From Poindextera sp965277425 (GTDB taxonomy: Bacteria > Pseudomonadota > Alphaproteobacteria > Caulobacterales > Caulobacteraceae), in assembly GCA_965277425.1 (NCBI GenBank), contig CBDICR010000004.1:124001-188000 (forward strand): a stretch of DNA of 64,000 nucleotides, in the 5' to 3' direction. Shown in pieces: positions 40,779 through 50,542 of the stretch. The notes under the pieces are model-generated. The model had not been told where the DNA came from and made no database searches. It saw nothing but the letters and a program-made list of their open reading frames with translations. The translations under genes and the position numbers were made by a program. Numbering within the stretch: position 1 is the stretch's first letter; the number at the start of each line of letters is the position of its first letter.

Positions 40779-42182
40779 ATGATTCCAGGCCAAGCCTACT
40801 TCTTCTGCGGCGTCGGCGGCAGCGGCATGACGCCCCTGGCCCTGATCGTGCAGGCGCGCGGCGGCCTCGTCGAGGGCTCGGACCGCGCGCTCGATCAGGG
40901 CCGCAACGCCGCCCGGTTCGCGTTCCTGCGCGGACGCGGCGTGCGCCTGCATCCCCAGGACGGCAGCGGCGTGAACCGCGCGGGGCAGATCCTGGTGATC
41001 TCCGGCGCGGTCGAGGAGAGCATACCCGACGTCCAGGCGGCGCGCCGCCTCGGCCTTGCGATCATGACCCGCGCCGAGCTGCTGGCTGAGCTGTTCAACG
41101 CCGCGGCCTTTGGCGTCGGCGTCGCTGGCACCAGCGGCAAGTCGACCACCACCGGCATGATCGGCTGGATTCTCGACCGCGCCGGCCAGGACCCGACCAT
41201 CATGAATGGCGCGGAGATGAAGAATTACATCGGCTCGGACGCGCCCTTCGCCAGCGCCAGGATCGGCGCGGGCGCGGCCTTTGTCAGCGAGGTGGACGAA
41301 AGCGACGGTTCGATCGCGCTGTTCCAGCCCACGGTCGCGGTGGTCAACAACGTCTCGCTTGACCACAAGTCGATGGACGAGCTGCGCGTGCTGTTCGGCG
41401 ACTTCACCGCCAAGGCTAAGACCGCCGTGCTCAATCTCGACAATGCCGAGACCCAGGCGCTGGCCAAGGCCGCCGAGGCCGAGCGGACCATCACCTACAG
41501 CCTGAACGACGCCGCGGCCGGTCTGCTCGCCGGGCCGCCGACGCTGCGTCCCGATGGGGTCGATTTTCCGGTGACGGCGGGCGCGACCGGCGAGAAGGTT
41601 TCGGTGAGCCTCAAGGTTCCCGGCCTGCATAACGTGGCCAATGCGCTCGCCGCGCTGGGCGCGGCCCAGGCCTGCGGCGTCAGCCTGGCGGACGCCGCCG
41701 CGGCGCTCGGCTCGTTCAGCGGCATCAAGCGGCGGTTCGAGATGGTGGGCGCATCGAACGGCGTCACGGTGATCGACGACTTCGCGCACAATCCCGACAA
41801 GATCGCCGCCACGCTCGACACCCTGCATGCCTTTCCAGGCCGGCTTTTGATCATGTTCCAGCCGCATGGGTACGGCCCGTTGCGACTGATGCGGGACGCC
41901 TTCGTCGACGTCTTCGCCGAACGGCTGGCGGCCGAGGACCTGCTGCTCATGCCCGAGCCGGTCTATTACGGCGGCACGACGGATCGCAGCGTCACCAGCC
42001 GCGACATCACCGAAGCGCTCGGCCAGCGGGGGCGCAACGCCATGGCGCTCCCCGACCGCGAGGCCTGCGGCGCGCGGCTGGTTGAACTCGCCAGCCCCGG
42101 CGACCGCATCGTGGTCATGGGCGCGCGCGACGACACGCTTTCGCAGTTCGCCGCGGACGTCTTGGGACGGCTGCCGCTCTGA
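40779..42182 (+). CDS. Mur ligase family protein, Mpl/MurC-like
   Basis: A 467-residue ATP-dependent amide ligase. The N-terminal Rossmann-like domain has CGVGGSGMTPLALIVQARGG, the central P-loop is GTSGKSTTTGM (about residues 117-127), then NNVSLDHKSMDE and the C-terminal ligase segment DDFAHNPDKIAATLDTL. It joins UDP-N-acetylmuramate to L-alanine (MurC) or to a recycled tripeptide (Mpl). Beside an LD-carboxypeptidase, and away from the mur-fts cluster, the Mpl role is the likelier one, but the two cannot be separated by eye. Confidence 0.85.
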   Translation: MIPGQAYFFCGVGGSGMTPLALIVQARGGLVEGSDRALDQGRNAARFAFLRGRGVRLHPQDGSGVNRAGQILVISGAVEESIPDVQAARRLGLAIMTRAELLAELFNAAAFGVGVAGTSGKSTTTGMIGWILDRAGQDPTIMNGAEMKNYIGSDAPFASARIGAGAAFVSEVDESDGSIALFQPTVAVVNNVSLDHKSMDELRVLFGDFTAKAKTAVLNLDNAETQALAKAAEAERTITYSLNDAAAGLLAGPPTLRPDGVDFPVTAGATGEKVSVSLKVPGLHNVANALAALGAAQACGVSLADAAAALGSFSGIKRRFEMVGASNGVTVIDDFAHNPDKIAATLDTLHAFPGRLLIMFQPHGYGPLRLMRDAFVDVFAERLAAEDLLLMPEPVYYGGTTDRSVTSRDITEALGQRGRNAMALPDREACGARLVELASPGDRIVVMGARDDTLSQFAADVLGRLPL

Positions 42183-42188
42183 TCGCGG

Positions 42189-44507
42189 CTATTGCGTCAT
42201 CAGCGCCACACCGCCGTCGCCCGGGCGCGCGGACTTGGCCAGTTGGGCCAGGTGCTCGGCCGGTTCGAACACCGCGCCCGAGGCGAACAGCGCCTCGATG
42301 CGGTCGGACGCGATCCCGAATTCGCGCAGGAGTTCGCCGCTGTGTTCGCCGAGGCCCGGCGTCGGATAGCGGAAGCCGATGGGGCTGCGGCTGAAGTCGG
42401 CATAGGCGCGCACGCTGGTCAAATCGCCGATGCGCGGATGGGTCCAGGTCTCGAACAGACCGTTCTGCTTCAGCCATTCGCTGTCGAAAGCTTCCGGTCC
42501 GCGCAGGACGGGCGCGGCGGCGACGCCTGCGGCCAGCAGGGCCTCCAGCGCCTCGGCGCGCGGCCGTTGGGCGAGGGCGGCCGCCAGGGCCTCGGCCAGC
42601 GCCCCGTCGCGCGGCGCGGTCAGGGCGCCTTGCGCATCGTCCATGTCGACGCCCAGGACGCGACCGACGGCGCGCGCCTCGTCGGGCCCTTCGCAGGCCA
42701 GGGCCAACCAGGCGCCATCGCCGCACCGATAGAAGCGATGCAGGGCGCGCACGCCGACGCAGTCGCGTGCGCCGACGTCATTGGCGGGCCGGCCGGCATA
42801 GGTGGTCACTTCCGCGAGCTGGAAGGTCAGGCTCTGGGCCATCAGGCTGGTCAGCACCTCCTGGCCCTCGCCGGTCGCTTCGCGCCGGTTCAGGGCCGCG
42901 ATGACCCCGAAGGCCACGACCGCGGCGGTGGCCACGTCGTTCACCGGAATGGTGTGCAGCACCGGCTCATCCTCACCGCCCTGCGCCGCCATCATGCCGC
43001 CTTCCGCCTGCAGCAGCGGATCGAACCCCGGCAGCCGCATGCGGTCGCCCCGGTCGCCATAGGCATTGATCGAACAGGAGACGATGCGCGGATTGATCGC
43101 CTTCAAGGTCGCATAGTCGATGCCGAGCCGATGGCGAACGCCATGGCGGTAGTTGTCCAAGATCACGTCGGCCTGGCGCACCAGATCGTGAAAGAGTTCG
43201 ACCGCGGCGGGCTGTTTCAGGTCGATGCCAAGGCCGCGCTTGCCGCGATTATAGGCCACGAACGGGCCGCCATCGCTGCGGAAGGGGTCGCCGTCCATCG
43301 GCTCGACCTTGATCACCTCCGCCCCGAGATTGGCCAGCACGCCGCCGGCGTGGGCGCCGGCGATCACGGTGCCCAGGTCCAGCACCCGGATCCCATGCAG
43401 GGGCGCGCGGCCGTCGTGGCCTTGGATGGAACGCTCGGCGGGCGCGCGGGCCGACCATCGCGGCGCGCCGGTTCGGCGCGCCAGGGCGCGGACCGATCCC
43501 GGGCTCTCCGAGAGCCTGGCCGGCGTATCCGGCATGACCACAGGCCCCAGGTCCGGATGATCGAAGGTCTTGCGCAAGCCGCCCTGCTCGATCGCCGAGC
43601 CATCGAACCAGTCTTCGCGCGAGCCGACCGGCGCGCAAGGCACGCCGGCGGCCTTGAGGATGTCCAGCCATTCGTCGCGCGGCCTTTGTGCGAACACCTC
43701 GGTCAGCGTATCGCGCGCCATCTCCGGATCGGCCGCGAGCTCGGCCCAGGACTCGGTCAGCCCGAGGGCCTCGATCGCCTTGATGTAGAAGTTGGCGAAA
43801 AGCGTGCCCAGGAACAGCCAGCCGCCGTCGCCGCAGCGGTAGAGCCGGTAGCTGGGCAGGGCGCCAAGCGGCGAGCCGCGCGGCAGCGGAGGGTTGTCGA
43901 TCACCCGCACCGCGCCCGACACCTCGGCCACGCCGTGCAGCCCGCTGACCGTCACCGCCTGGCCGAGGCCGCTGCGCGAACGCTCCAGGAGCGCGGCCCC
44001 GATCGCGGCGCCGGCGACGATGCCCTGGCCGTACCAGAGCAGCGGCAGGATCAGATGCACCGGCTTGTCGTCATAGGCGCCTTGCCGGAAGGCCACGCCG
44101 CTGAGCGCGGTCAGCAGGCTGTGGTGGGGCGGCAGCTGGCTCCAGGACCCCTTGGTCCCATAGGGCGGCATCCAGACATGGACCAGGCGCGGATGGGCGG
44201 CGCTGAGCGTCGCGGCGTCCAGCCCAAGCCGCTCCAGAGCGCCCGGCGCATGGTCGAAGACGGCGACGTCGGCCAGCGCGATCAGCGCCTTGGCGCGCGC
44301 AAGGTCTTGCGGCGCCTCCAGATCGAGGGTCATGACCTGTTTGTTGCGGTTGAAGGTCAGATAGCCCGGATGATCCTTCAGCCGGTCGCCTCGCGGGGAT
44401 TCGATCTTGACCACATCGGCCTCGAAATCGCCCATGAGCATGGCCGCCATCGGCCCAGCCACGCCTTGGCTGAAATCGAGAACGCGAACGCCGCTGTACG
44501 CCGACAA
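42189..44507 (-). CDS. Fused two-domain CoA transferase, CaiB/BaiF family
   Basis: A 772-residue protein made of two consecutive class III CoA-transferase domains, about residues 1-345 and 365-772. The halves align: PHHSLLTALSGVAF against PGFDPLLQAEGGMM, and LILPLLWYGQG against HTIPVNDVATA. In this alignment the Asp that forms the acyl-enzyme anhydride is Asp524 in the second half, but Trp158 in the first. So the first half is probably non-catalytic. RVLDLGTVIAG near 374 and RVLDFSQGVAGPMAAML near 8 start each half. The start is TTG 44507 with GGAG nine bases upstream. The acyl-CoA substrate is unknown. Confidence 0.9.
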   Translation of the reverse strand: MSAYSGVRVLDFSQGVAGPMAAMLMGDFEADVVKIESPRGDRLKDHPGYLTFNRNKQVMTLDLEAPQDLARAKALIALADVAVFDHAPGALERLGLDAATLSAAHPRLVHVWMPPYGTKGSWSQLPPHHSLLTALSGVAFRQGAYDDKPVHLILPLLWYGQGIVAGAAIGAALLERSRSGLGQAVTVSGLHGVAEVSGAVRVIDNPPLPRGSPLGALPSYRLYRCGDGGWLFLGTLFANFYIKAIEALGLTESWAELAADPEMARDTLTEVFAQRPRDEWLDILKAAGVPCAPVGSREDWFDGSAIEQGGLRKTFDHPDLGPVVMPDTPARLSESPGSVRALARRTGAPRWSARAPAERSIQGHDGRAPLHGIRVLDLGTVIAGAHAGGVLANLGAEVIKVEPMDGDPFRSDGGPFVAYNRGKRGLGIDLKQPAAVELFHDLVRQADVILDNYRHGVRHRLGIDYATLKAINPRIVSCSINAYGDRGDRMRLPGFDPLLQAEGGMMAAQGGEDEPVLHTIPVNDVATAAVVAFGVIAALNRREATGEGQEVLTSLMAQSLTFQLAEVTTYAGRPANDVGARDCVGVRALHRFYRCGDGAWLALACEGPDEARAVGRVLGVDMDDAQGALTAPRDGALAEALAAALAQRPRAEALEALLAAGVAAAPVLRGPEAFDSEWLKQNGLFETWTHPRIGDLTSVRAYADFSRSPIGFRYPTPGLGEHSGELLREFGIASDRIEALFASGAVFEPAEHLAQLAKSARPGDGGVALMTQ

Positions 44508-44604
44508 GGTCCAGTCTCCACAATGATTGGCCCCACGATCGGAAGGCTATCGCGGCTTTTTTGGCGCGTGAAGCCGCCGAGGGTCATGCTTCAGTCAAGC
44601 GCGC

Positions 44605-47388
44605 CTAGACCAGCGATCCATGGCAGTGCTTGAACTTCTTGCCGGAGCCGCAGGGGCAGGGGGCGTTGCGGCTGGTGCGCTCCCACTGGCTGGGCAGGGC
44701 GGAGGTCGGCAGGGCCTGGCGCTGCTCGGCGGGGACCGCGCCCATGGCGGCGGCCGAGGCCATGGCCAGCTCGCGCTCATTCTGGCCGGTCATCGGATCC
44801 ATATGCACCTCGACCAGGCCGCCGGCGGGCGTCGGCGGCAGGGGCGGCGGCTCCTCGAAGCGGAACTCGACCGTCATCAGCCAGCGGGTGACGTTCTGGC
44901 GCAGGTCCGACAATAGCTTCTCGAACAGCGAGAAGGCTTCGGTCTTGTATTCGTTCAGGGGATCGCGCTGGCCATAGCTGCGCAAGCCGATGACGTTGCG
45001 CAGGTGGTCCAGATGCATCAGGTGCTCGCGCCACTGCACGTCGATCATCTGCAGCAGGAAGTTCTTTTCGATCGAGCGCGACTGTTCCGAGCCGATCATC
45101 TCTTCGCGCTCGACCGCGCGGGCGTCGGCGGCGGCTAGGACGCGGGCGCCCACGTCGTCGGGCGTGATGCTGTCTTCCTCGGCCCAGCGCTCGAAGGGCA
45201 GCTCCAGGCCCAGTGTATCGGTCACCCGCTCGTTCAGGCCGGCGATATCCCATTGCTCGGCATAGGTCTTCGGCGGCAGGTGGCGCTGGATCAGGTCGTC
45301 GATGGCGTCGCGGCGCATCTCGACGGCGACTTCGGACATGTCGTCGCCTTCGAGGAATTCCTGCCGCTGCTCGAACACCGCCTTGCGCTGGTCGTTCACC
45401 ACGTCGTCGTATTTCAGCAGGTTCTTGCGGATGTCGTAGTTGCGTTCCTCGACCTTGCGCTGGGCGGTGGCGATGGCGCCGTTCAGCCAGCGGTGGGTGA
45501 TCGCCTCGCCCTCCTGAACGCCGAAGGTGCGCATGATGGAATCGAGCCGATCGCCGGCGAAGATGCGCAAGAGATCGTCTTCGCAGGACAGGAAGAATTT
45601 CGAGACGCCGGGGTCGCCCTGACGGCCGGTGCGGCCGCGCAGCTGATTGTCGATCCGGCGGCTTTCGTGCCGCTCGGTGCCGAGAACGTAGAGGCCGCCG
45701 GCGGCCAGAGCCGCCTGCTTCTTTTCGCCGATCTCGGCTTCCATCTCCTGGCGCCGCTTGATCGCCTGCTCGGGCGTCACCTCAATGCCCAGGCCTCGCT
45801 GTTCGACGCGCCATCGCTCGACGCGCATGTCGATATTGCCGCCGAGCTGGATGTCGGTGCCGCGCCCGGCCATGTTGGTGGCGATGGTGACCGCGCCGGG
45901 AGCGCCGGCCTCGGCGACGATGAAGGCTTCCTGCTCGTGATAGCGGGCGTTCAGCACCTGATGCGGAATGCCCGTGCGCTGCCGTCCGTTGTGCTCGAAC
46001 TTATGTTTTTCGAGCAGCCCCGACAGGACTTCGGACTTTTCGATGGACACAGTGCCCACCAGGACCGGCTGGCCACGCGCGTAGCAGTCCTCGATCTGGG
46101 TGAGGATGGCCGCGTTCTTCTCGGCTTCGGTGCGATAGACCTCGTCGTCGTGGTCCGTACGCCGCACCGGCCGGTTGGTCGGCACTTCCGAGACATCCAT
46201 CTCGTAGATGTCGCCGAACTCGTGCGCCTCGGTCGAGGCGGTGCCGGTCATGCCGGAGAGTTTGTCGTAAAGCCGGAAATAGTTCTGGATGGTCACCGAG
46301 GCCAGGGTCTGGTTCTCGGGCTGCACGGTGACGCCTTCCTTGGCCTCGATGGCCTGGTGCAGGCCTTCGGACAGCCGGCGGCCGGTCATCATGCGGCCGG
46401 TGAACTCGTCGATCAGGATCACCTCGTCGGCCTTGACGATATAGTCGCGGTCGCGCTGGTAGAGCTTGTTGGCGCGCAGCGCCTGATTGATGTGGTGGAC
46501 GAGCGAAATATTGGCCGGGTCGTAGAGGCCGGCTGAATCCACCGCCAGATGCCCGCCCTGCTCGACCATCTCCTCGACCCGTTCCGAGCCGTACTCGGTC
46601 AGCATGACCTGCTTTTGCTTTTCGTCGTGGTCGAAGGTTTCGGTGTCCTCGATCATCTCGCGGACAACCTTGTCCATGGTGCGATAGAAGTCGGAGCGGT
46701 CCTCGGTCGGTCCCGAAATGATCAGCGGCGTGCGCGCCTCGTCGATCAGGATGGAGTCGACCTCGTCGACGATCGCGAAACTGTGCCCGCGCTGGACCAT
46801 CTCGCCGACCGAATAGACCAGGTTGTCGCGCAGATAGTCGAAACCGAACTCGTTGTTGGTGCCGTAGGTGACGTCGCTGCGATAGGACCGCTGCCGCTCG
46901 CCCTGGCTGAGGCCGTTGACGATGACGCCGACGCTCATGCCCAGGAAGCGATAGACCTGACCCATCCACTCGGCGTCGCGGGTGGCCAGGTAGTCATTGA
47001 CCGTGATCAGATGCACGCCCTTGCCGGCCAGCGCGTTAAGATAGACCGGCAAGGTTGCGACCAGGGTCTTGCCCTCGCCGGTGCGCATTTCGGCGATGCC
47101 GCCATTGTGCAGCACCATGCCGCCGACCAGCTGCACATCGTAGTGGCGTTGGCCCAGCGTGCGCCTGGCGGCTTCTCGCACCGCGGCGAAAGCCTCGACC
47201 AGAAGGTCGTCCAGGGTCTCGCCGGCGGCCAGACGGCTGCGGAAGACCTCGGTCTTGCCGCGCAACTCGTCGTCGGAAAGCGCCTCGTATTCAGGCTCGA
47301 GGGCGTTGATGGACGCCACCTTGGCGCCCATGGCCTTGACCTTGCGATCGTTTGACGAGCCGAACAGCTTTTTGGCGAGGCCGATCAT
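44605..47388 (-). CDS. secA: Protein translocase ATPase SecA
   Basis: The 927-residue motor that drives preproteins through SecYEG. The N-terminal P-loop is MRTGEGKTLVATLPVYLNAL (about residues 100-120), the DEAD-type Walker B is AIVDEVDSILIDEA, and NMAGRGTDIQLGG belongs to the second helicase-like domain. GLYVLGTERHESRRIDNQLRG is another hallmark. The C-terminal zinc motif CPCGSGKKFKHCHG contacts SecB and the ribosome. The ribosome site is weak. It is divergent from the GST/PPIase region and about 100 bases from the CoA-transferase start. Confidence 0.97.
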   Translation of the reverse strand: MIGLAKKLFGSSNDRKVKAMGAKVASINALEPEYEALSDDELRGKTEVFRSRLAAGETLDDLLVEAFAAVREAARRTLGQRHYDVQLVGGMVLHNGGIAEMRTGEGKTLVATLPVYLNALAGKGVHLITVNDYLATRDAEWMGQVYRFLGMSVGVIVNGLSQGERQRSYRSDVTYGTNNEFGFDYLRDNLVYSVGEMVQRGHSFAIVDEVDSILIDEARTPLIISGPTEDRSDFYRTMDKVVREMIEDTETFDHDEKQKQVMLTEYGSERVEEMVEQGGHLAVDSAGLYDPANISLVHHINQALRANKLYQRDRDYIVKADEVILIDEFTGRMMTGRRLSEGLHQAIEAKEGVTVQPENQTLASVTIQNYFRLYDKLSGMTGTASTEAHEFGDIYEMDVSEVPTNRPVRRTDHDDEVYRTEAEKNAAILTQIEDCYARGQPVLVGTVSIEKSEVLSGLLEKHKFEHNGRQRTGIPHQVLNARYHEQEAFIVAEAGAPGAVTIATNMAGRGTDIQLGGNIDMRVERWRVEQRGLGIEVTPEQAIKRRQEMEAEIGEKKQAALAAGGLYVLGTERHESRRIDNQLRGRTGRQGDPGVSKFFLSCEDDLLRIFAGDRLDSIMRTFGVQEGEAITHRWLNGAIATAQRKVEERNYDIRKNLLKYDDVVNDQRKAVFEQRQEFLEGDDMSEVAVEMRRDAIDDLIQRHLPPKTYAEQWDIAGLNERVTDTLGLELPFERWAEEDSITPDDVGARVLAAADARAVEREEMIGSEQSRSIEKNFLLQMIDVQWREHLMHLDHLRNVIGLRSYGQRDPLNEYKTEAFSLFEKLLSDLRQNVTRWLMTVEFRFEEPPPLPPTPAGGLVEVHMDPMTGQNERELAMASAAAMGAVPAEQRQALPTSALPSQWERTSRNAPCPCGSGKKFKHCHGSLV

Positions 47389-47542
47389 TAAGGGGTTCCG
47401 GATTACACTTCAGACGGGGCGCCGGCCGCGCCAGGCCTTTGAAGGAAAAGCGCCAAGCCCGTTTGAATACCGCTCGTTATAGCCCGCGCGAGACTTAAGC
47501 AGCGACCCCTTCGCTGTCAACGCGGCGGGATGGACCAAGCCT

Positions 47543-48160
47543 TTAGGCGCTCGCCGCAGCGCTGGGTCGCGCGGCCATGCGTTCACGCCAGGCGACAAGC
47601 GTCTTGTTGGCCGGATCGAGCGGTTGGCCGACCTGGGCGCCGAACTCGAGGAAGCCGAAGAGCAGGATGTCGGCCAGCGTGATCCGGTTTCCGACGATGA
47701 AGTCGCGCCCGGCGGCCAGACCGTCGAGCCAGGCCAGCTTCTCCGCGGCTATGGCCTTCAGGTCGTCGGCGGCCTGCGGAATGCAATGCACCCGATCCTG
47801 GAACAGGCGCAGGCCGTTGGAAAAGCGGAACCCGTTGCCCATCGGCTCGCAGATATTTAGGTCGATTCGCCGCGTCCACATGCGCGTTTCGGCGCGCTCC
47901 TCGGGCGTGGTCCCGATCAGCGGCGGGGTCGGATGAATCTCTTCGAGATATTCGCAGATCGGAATGATTTCGCAGATGGCCGTTCCATCGTCGAGTTCGA
48001 GCGCCGGAAGTTGGCCGGCGGGGTTTTTGGCCAGATAGGGGGCCTTGCGATTTTCGCCGCCCATCAGGTCGACTTCGACGCGGGGTATATCCAGGCCCTT
48101 CTCGGCCATGAACATTTTCACCACCCGAGGGTTTGGTCCCATCGAATTGTAGAATTTCAT
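47543..48160 (-). CDS. Glutathione S-transferase
   Basis: A 205-residue GST with both domains. The thioredoxin-like half has SMGPNPRVVKMFMAEKGLD, then the cis-Pro region NPAGQLPALELDDGTAICE, which binds the gamma-glutamyl group. The helical half has NRITLADILLFGFLEFGAQV. It conjugates glutathione to electrophiles or acts as a peroxidase. The gene is intact, unlike the GST fragment at 24567-24760. It lies between secA and the divergent PPIase gene. Confidence 0.92.
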   Translation of the reverse strand: MKFYNSMGPNPRVVKMFMAEKGLDIPRVEVDLMGGENRKAPYLAKNPAGQLPALELDDGTAICEIIPICEYLEEIHPTPPLIGTTPEERAETRMWTRRIDLNICEPMGNGFRFSNGLRLFQDRVHCIPQAADDLKAIAAEKLAWLDGLAAGRDFIVGNRITLADILLFGFLEFGAQVGQPLDPANKTLVAWRERMAARPSAAASA

Positions 48161-48243
48161 CCCGATCTCTCCCTGGTTTTATCTAGGCGCGCCCTTCGCC
48201 CAGGGGTATGGCGCGCCTTCGCCGCCCCGTGAAGCTCAATCGC

Positions 48244-49161
48244 ATGGACGCTACGTCAGGCAAGACCGGAAAATTACAGAGACGGTGGGGCGCCGTGGCG
48301 TTCGGCTGCCTGCTGGTGGCCCTGGCCGCTTGCGGACAGCGTGCGGGCGCCGTCCGGCCCCCGCAGGCCGGCGATACCGCGGCCGCCACGGTGGATGGAC
48401 AGACGGTCTGGGCGTCCGACGTCAGGCGCGAGGCCGCCGCCGAGGGCTTGATCGGCGAGGGCGACCGGCTCGACGTCGCCTCGCCGCTGTTCCGCCAGGC
48501 GCTGGACCAGGTCATCGACCAAAAGCTGCTGGCGGGCGAGGCGATCAAGCGCAACCTGGCCGACGACCCGCAGGCCAGGCGTCGGCTGGCGGCGGCGCGA
48601 GAACGCATCCTGGGCGACATGCTGGTCGAGAGCCTGGTCGCCAAGACGGTCAGCGAAGGCTCCATCCGCGGCCTCTATGACGAGGAACGTAAGCTTTCCA
48701 AACCGGCAGACGCGTTTCACGCCCGCCAGATCGTCATGGCGAGCCGGGCCGAGGCTCAGGCCGTCAAGACGCTGCTGGCCGATGGCGGTTCTTTCAAGGC
48801 CCTGGCCATGCAGCGCTCCGTCGACGCCGCCACGCGCTTCAACGGCGGCGACCTCGGCTATTTTACCGCCGACGAGATGGCGCCGGCCTATGCCGCTGTG
48901 CTGAAGTCCGCCAAGGCCGGCGACCTGATCGGGCCGTTCCAGACCGACGCCGGCTGGGTGATCTTGCAGGTCGAGGATCGCCGGCTGCAACCGCCGGTCT
49001 CGCTGGACGCCGCCCGGCCGCAAATCGTCCGCTTCCTCACCTATAACGAGGTGCGCGATCTTCTGGAAAGATTGCACCGGCGCAGCCAGATCAAGCTGCT
49101 CATCCCGTCGCCGCCCGCCGCTGCCGCATCCTCACCCGTTCAGACCCCGAAAACGCCATGA
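48244..49161 (+). CDS. Lipoprotein peptidyl-prolyl isomerase, SurA/PrsA-like
   Basis: A 305-residue parvulin-type isomerase. The N-terminus has a basic stretch, a hydrophobic core and a lipobox LAAC (VALAACGQ), so it should be lipidated at that Cys and anchored in the periplasm. A SurA-like chaperone helix region (TVDGQTVWASDVRREAAAEG) precedes the parvulin domain: FHARQIVMASRAEAQAVKTL, then GGDLGYFTADEMAPAY and GPFQTDAGWVILQVEDRR. ATG 48244 is chosen; an upstream ATG at 48208 would add 12 residues. The stop overlaps the argJ start (ATGA). Confidence 0.9.
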   Translation: MDATSGKTGKLQRRWGAVAFGCLLVALAACGQRAGAVRPPQAGDTAAATVDGQTVWASDVRREAAAEGLIGEGDRLDVASPLFRQALDQVIDQKLLAGEAIKRNLADDPQARRRLAAARERILGDMLVESLVAKTVSEGSIRGLYDEERKLSKPADAFHARQIVMASRAEAQAVKTLLADGGSFKALAMQRSVDAATRFNGGDLGYFTADEMAPAYAAVLKSAKAGDLIGPFQTDAGWVILQVEDRRLQPPVSLDAARPQIVRFLTYNEVRDLLERLHRRSQIKLLIPSPPAAAASSPVQTPKTP

Positions 49162-50534
49162 CCGAAAAACCCGACCGGCCGAACATCGCCGCCAAGCCCA
49201 CGGAGCGGGTTGGGCAGACCCTGGAGCGCGCCCTGGATCCTCTGGCGAGCGCGCTGAAGCGCGCCACCGCCAAGAGGCCGGCGCCGGCGGCCAAGCCGGA
49301 ATTTCCGATCTCGCCGCTGGCGGTGGCCTTTCCGACCATCCCGCCCATCGCCGGCGTCGAGATCGCCACCGGACGCGGCGGCTTCTACAAGCAGGATCGC
49401 GATGACCTCTTGCTGATGCGGTTTTCGGAGGGCACGGCCTGCGCCGGCGTCTTCACCCGGCACGGTGTCGGCTCGGCCCCGGTGGACTGGTGCAAGCGGC
49501 AGCTGGAAATGTCCGGCGGCGAAGGCGTCCGCGCGCTGATCGTCAACGCCGGCTGCGCCAACTCATTCACCGGCCGGCCGGGCGCCGACGCTGCCCGGCG
49601 CGTAGCCTCCAGCATCGCCAAGCGTCTGGATTGCCGTCAACGCGATGTGCTGATGGCCTCCACCGGCGTCATCGGCGTGGTGTTGGACGACGCCAAGATC
49701 ACCCCGCATGCGGCGGAACTGGAGGCGCGCCTCAATCCGGACGCCTGGCTGGATGCGGCCCGCGCCATCATGACCACCGACACCTTCGCCAAGGGCTCCA
49801 CCGCCACGGCCGAGATCGACGGCGTCGCGGTGCGCATCGCCGGCATCGTCAAGGGCTCGGGCATGATCGCGCCGGACATGGCCACCATGCTGGCCTTCGT
49901 GGCGACCGATGCGGCCATTTCAGCCGCGACGCTGCAAACCCTGGTCTCGCTCTATACGCGCTCGACCTTCAATGCGGTGACGGTGGACGGCGACCGATCG
50001 ACCAACGACACCTGCCTTTTGTTCGCCACCGCCCAGGCCGGCCATCCGCGGATCAGCCGCGTCGGCGACCGGCGGCTGGCCGACTTCCGCGAGAAACTGG
50101 AGTGGGTGATTCTCGACCTAGCTCATCAGATGGTCCGCGACGGCGAGGGCGCGACCAAGTTCGTCAAGATCAGCATCAATGGCGCGGAAAGCGCCGCGTC
50201 CGCCCGTAAGATCGCCCGCACGGTGGCGGAATCGCCGCTGGTGAAGACCGCCTTCGCCGGCGAGGACGCCAATTGGGGCCGCATCGTGATGGCGGTCGGC
50301 CGCGCGGACGAGCCGGTCAATCGCGACCGCATGAGCGTGCGCTTCGGCGATCTGGTCGCCGCCCAGGACGGCGCTGTCTCGCCGGCCTACGATGAGGCCA
50401 AGATGAGCGCCTATATGAAGCGGCCCGAGCTGGAGGTCAGCGTCGATGTCGGCGTTGGCCGGGCCTCGGCGGTGGTCTGGACCTGCGACCTGACCAAACG
50501 CTATGTCGAGATCAACGGCGACTATCGGTCCTAG
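49158..50534 (+). CDS. argJ: Bifunctional ornithine acetyltransferase/N-acetylglutamate synthase
   Basis: A 458-residue enzyme of arginine synthesis, moving the acetyl group from N-acetylornithine to glutamate. It is made as a precursor that cuts itself before Thr243 in GSGMIAPDMATMLAF, the conserved nucleophile. NAGCANSFTG and MASTGVIGVVLDD are family motifs, and the C-terminus ends KRYVEINGDYRS as usual. An extra N-terminal segment of about 45 residues rich in Ala/Pro/Lys precedes the core. The ATG overlaps the PPIase stop by four bases. A mutT-like gene follows eight bases later. Confidence 0.96.
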   Translation: MTEKPDRPNIAAKPTERVGQTLERALDPLASALKRATAKRPAPAAKPEFPISPLAVAFPTIPPIAGVEIATGRGGFYKQDRDDLLLMRFSEGTACAGVFTRHGVGSAPVDWCKRQLEMSGGEGVRALIVNAGCANSFTGRPGADAARRVASSIAKRLDCRQRDVLMASTGVIGVVLDDAKITPHAAELEARLNPDAWLDAARAIMTTDTFAKGSTATAEIDGVAVRIAGIVKGSGMIAPDMATMLAFVATDAAISAATLQTLVSLYTRSTFNAVTVDGDRSTNDTCLLFATAQAGHPRISRVGDRRLADFREKLEWVILDLAHQMVRDGEGATKFVKISINGAESAASARKIARTVAESPLVKTAFAGEDANWGRIVMAVGRADEPVNRDRMSVRFGDLVAAQDGAVSPAYDEAKMSAYMKRPELEVSVDVGVGRASAVVWTCDLTKRYVEINGDYRS

Positions 50535-50542
50535 GCGCCGCG

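Noticed and set aside
42192..44633. An 813-codon forward frame opposite the fused CoA transferase
   Set aside because: Low-complexity antisense composition. The reverse frame has two clear CoA-transferase halves.
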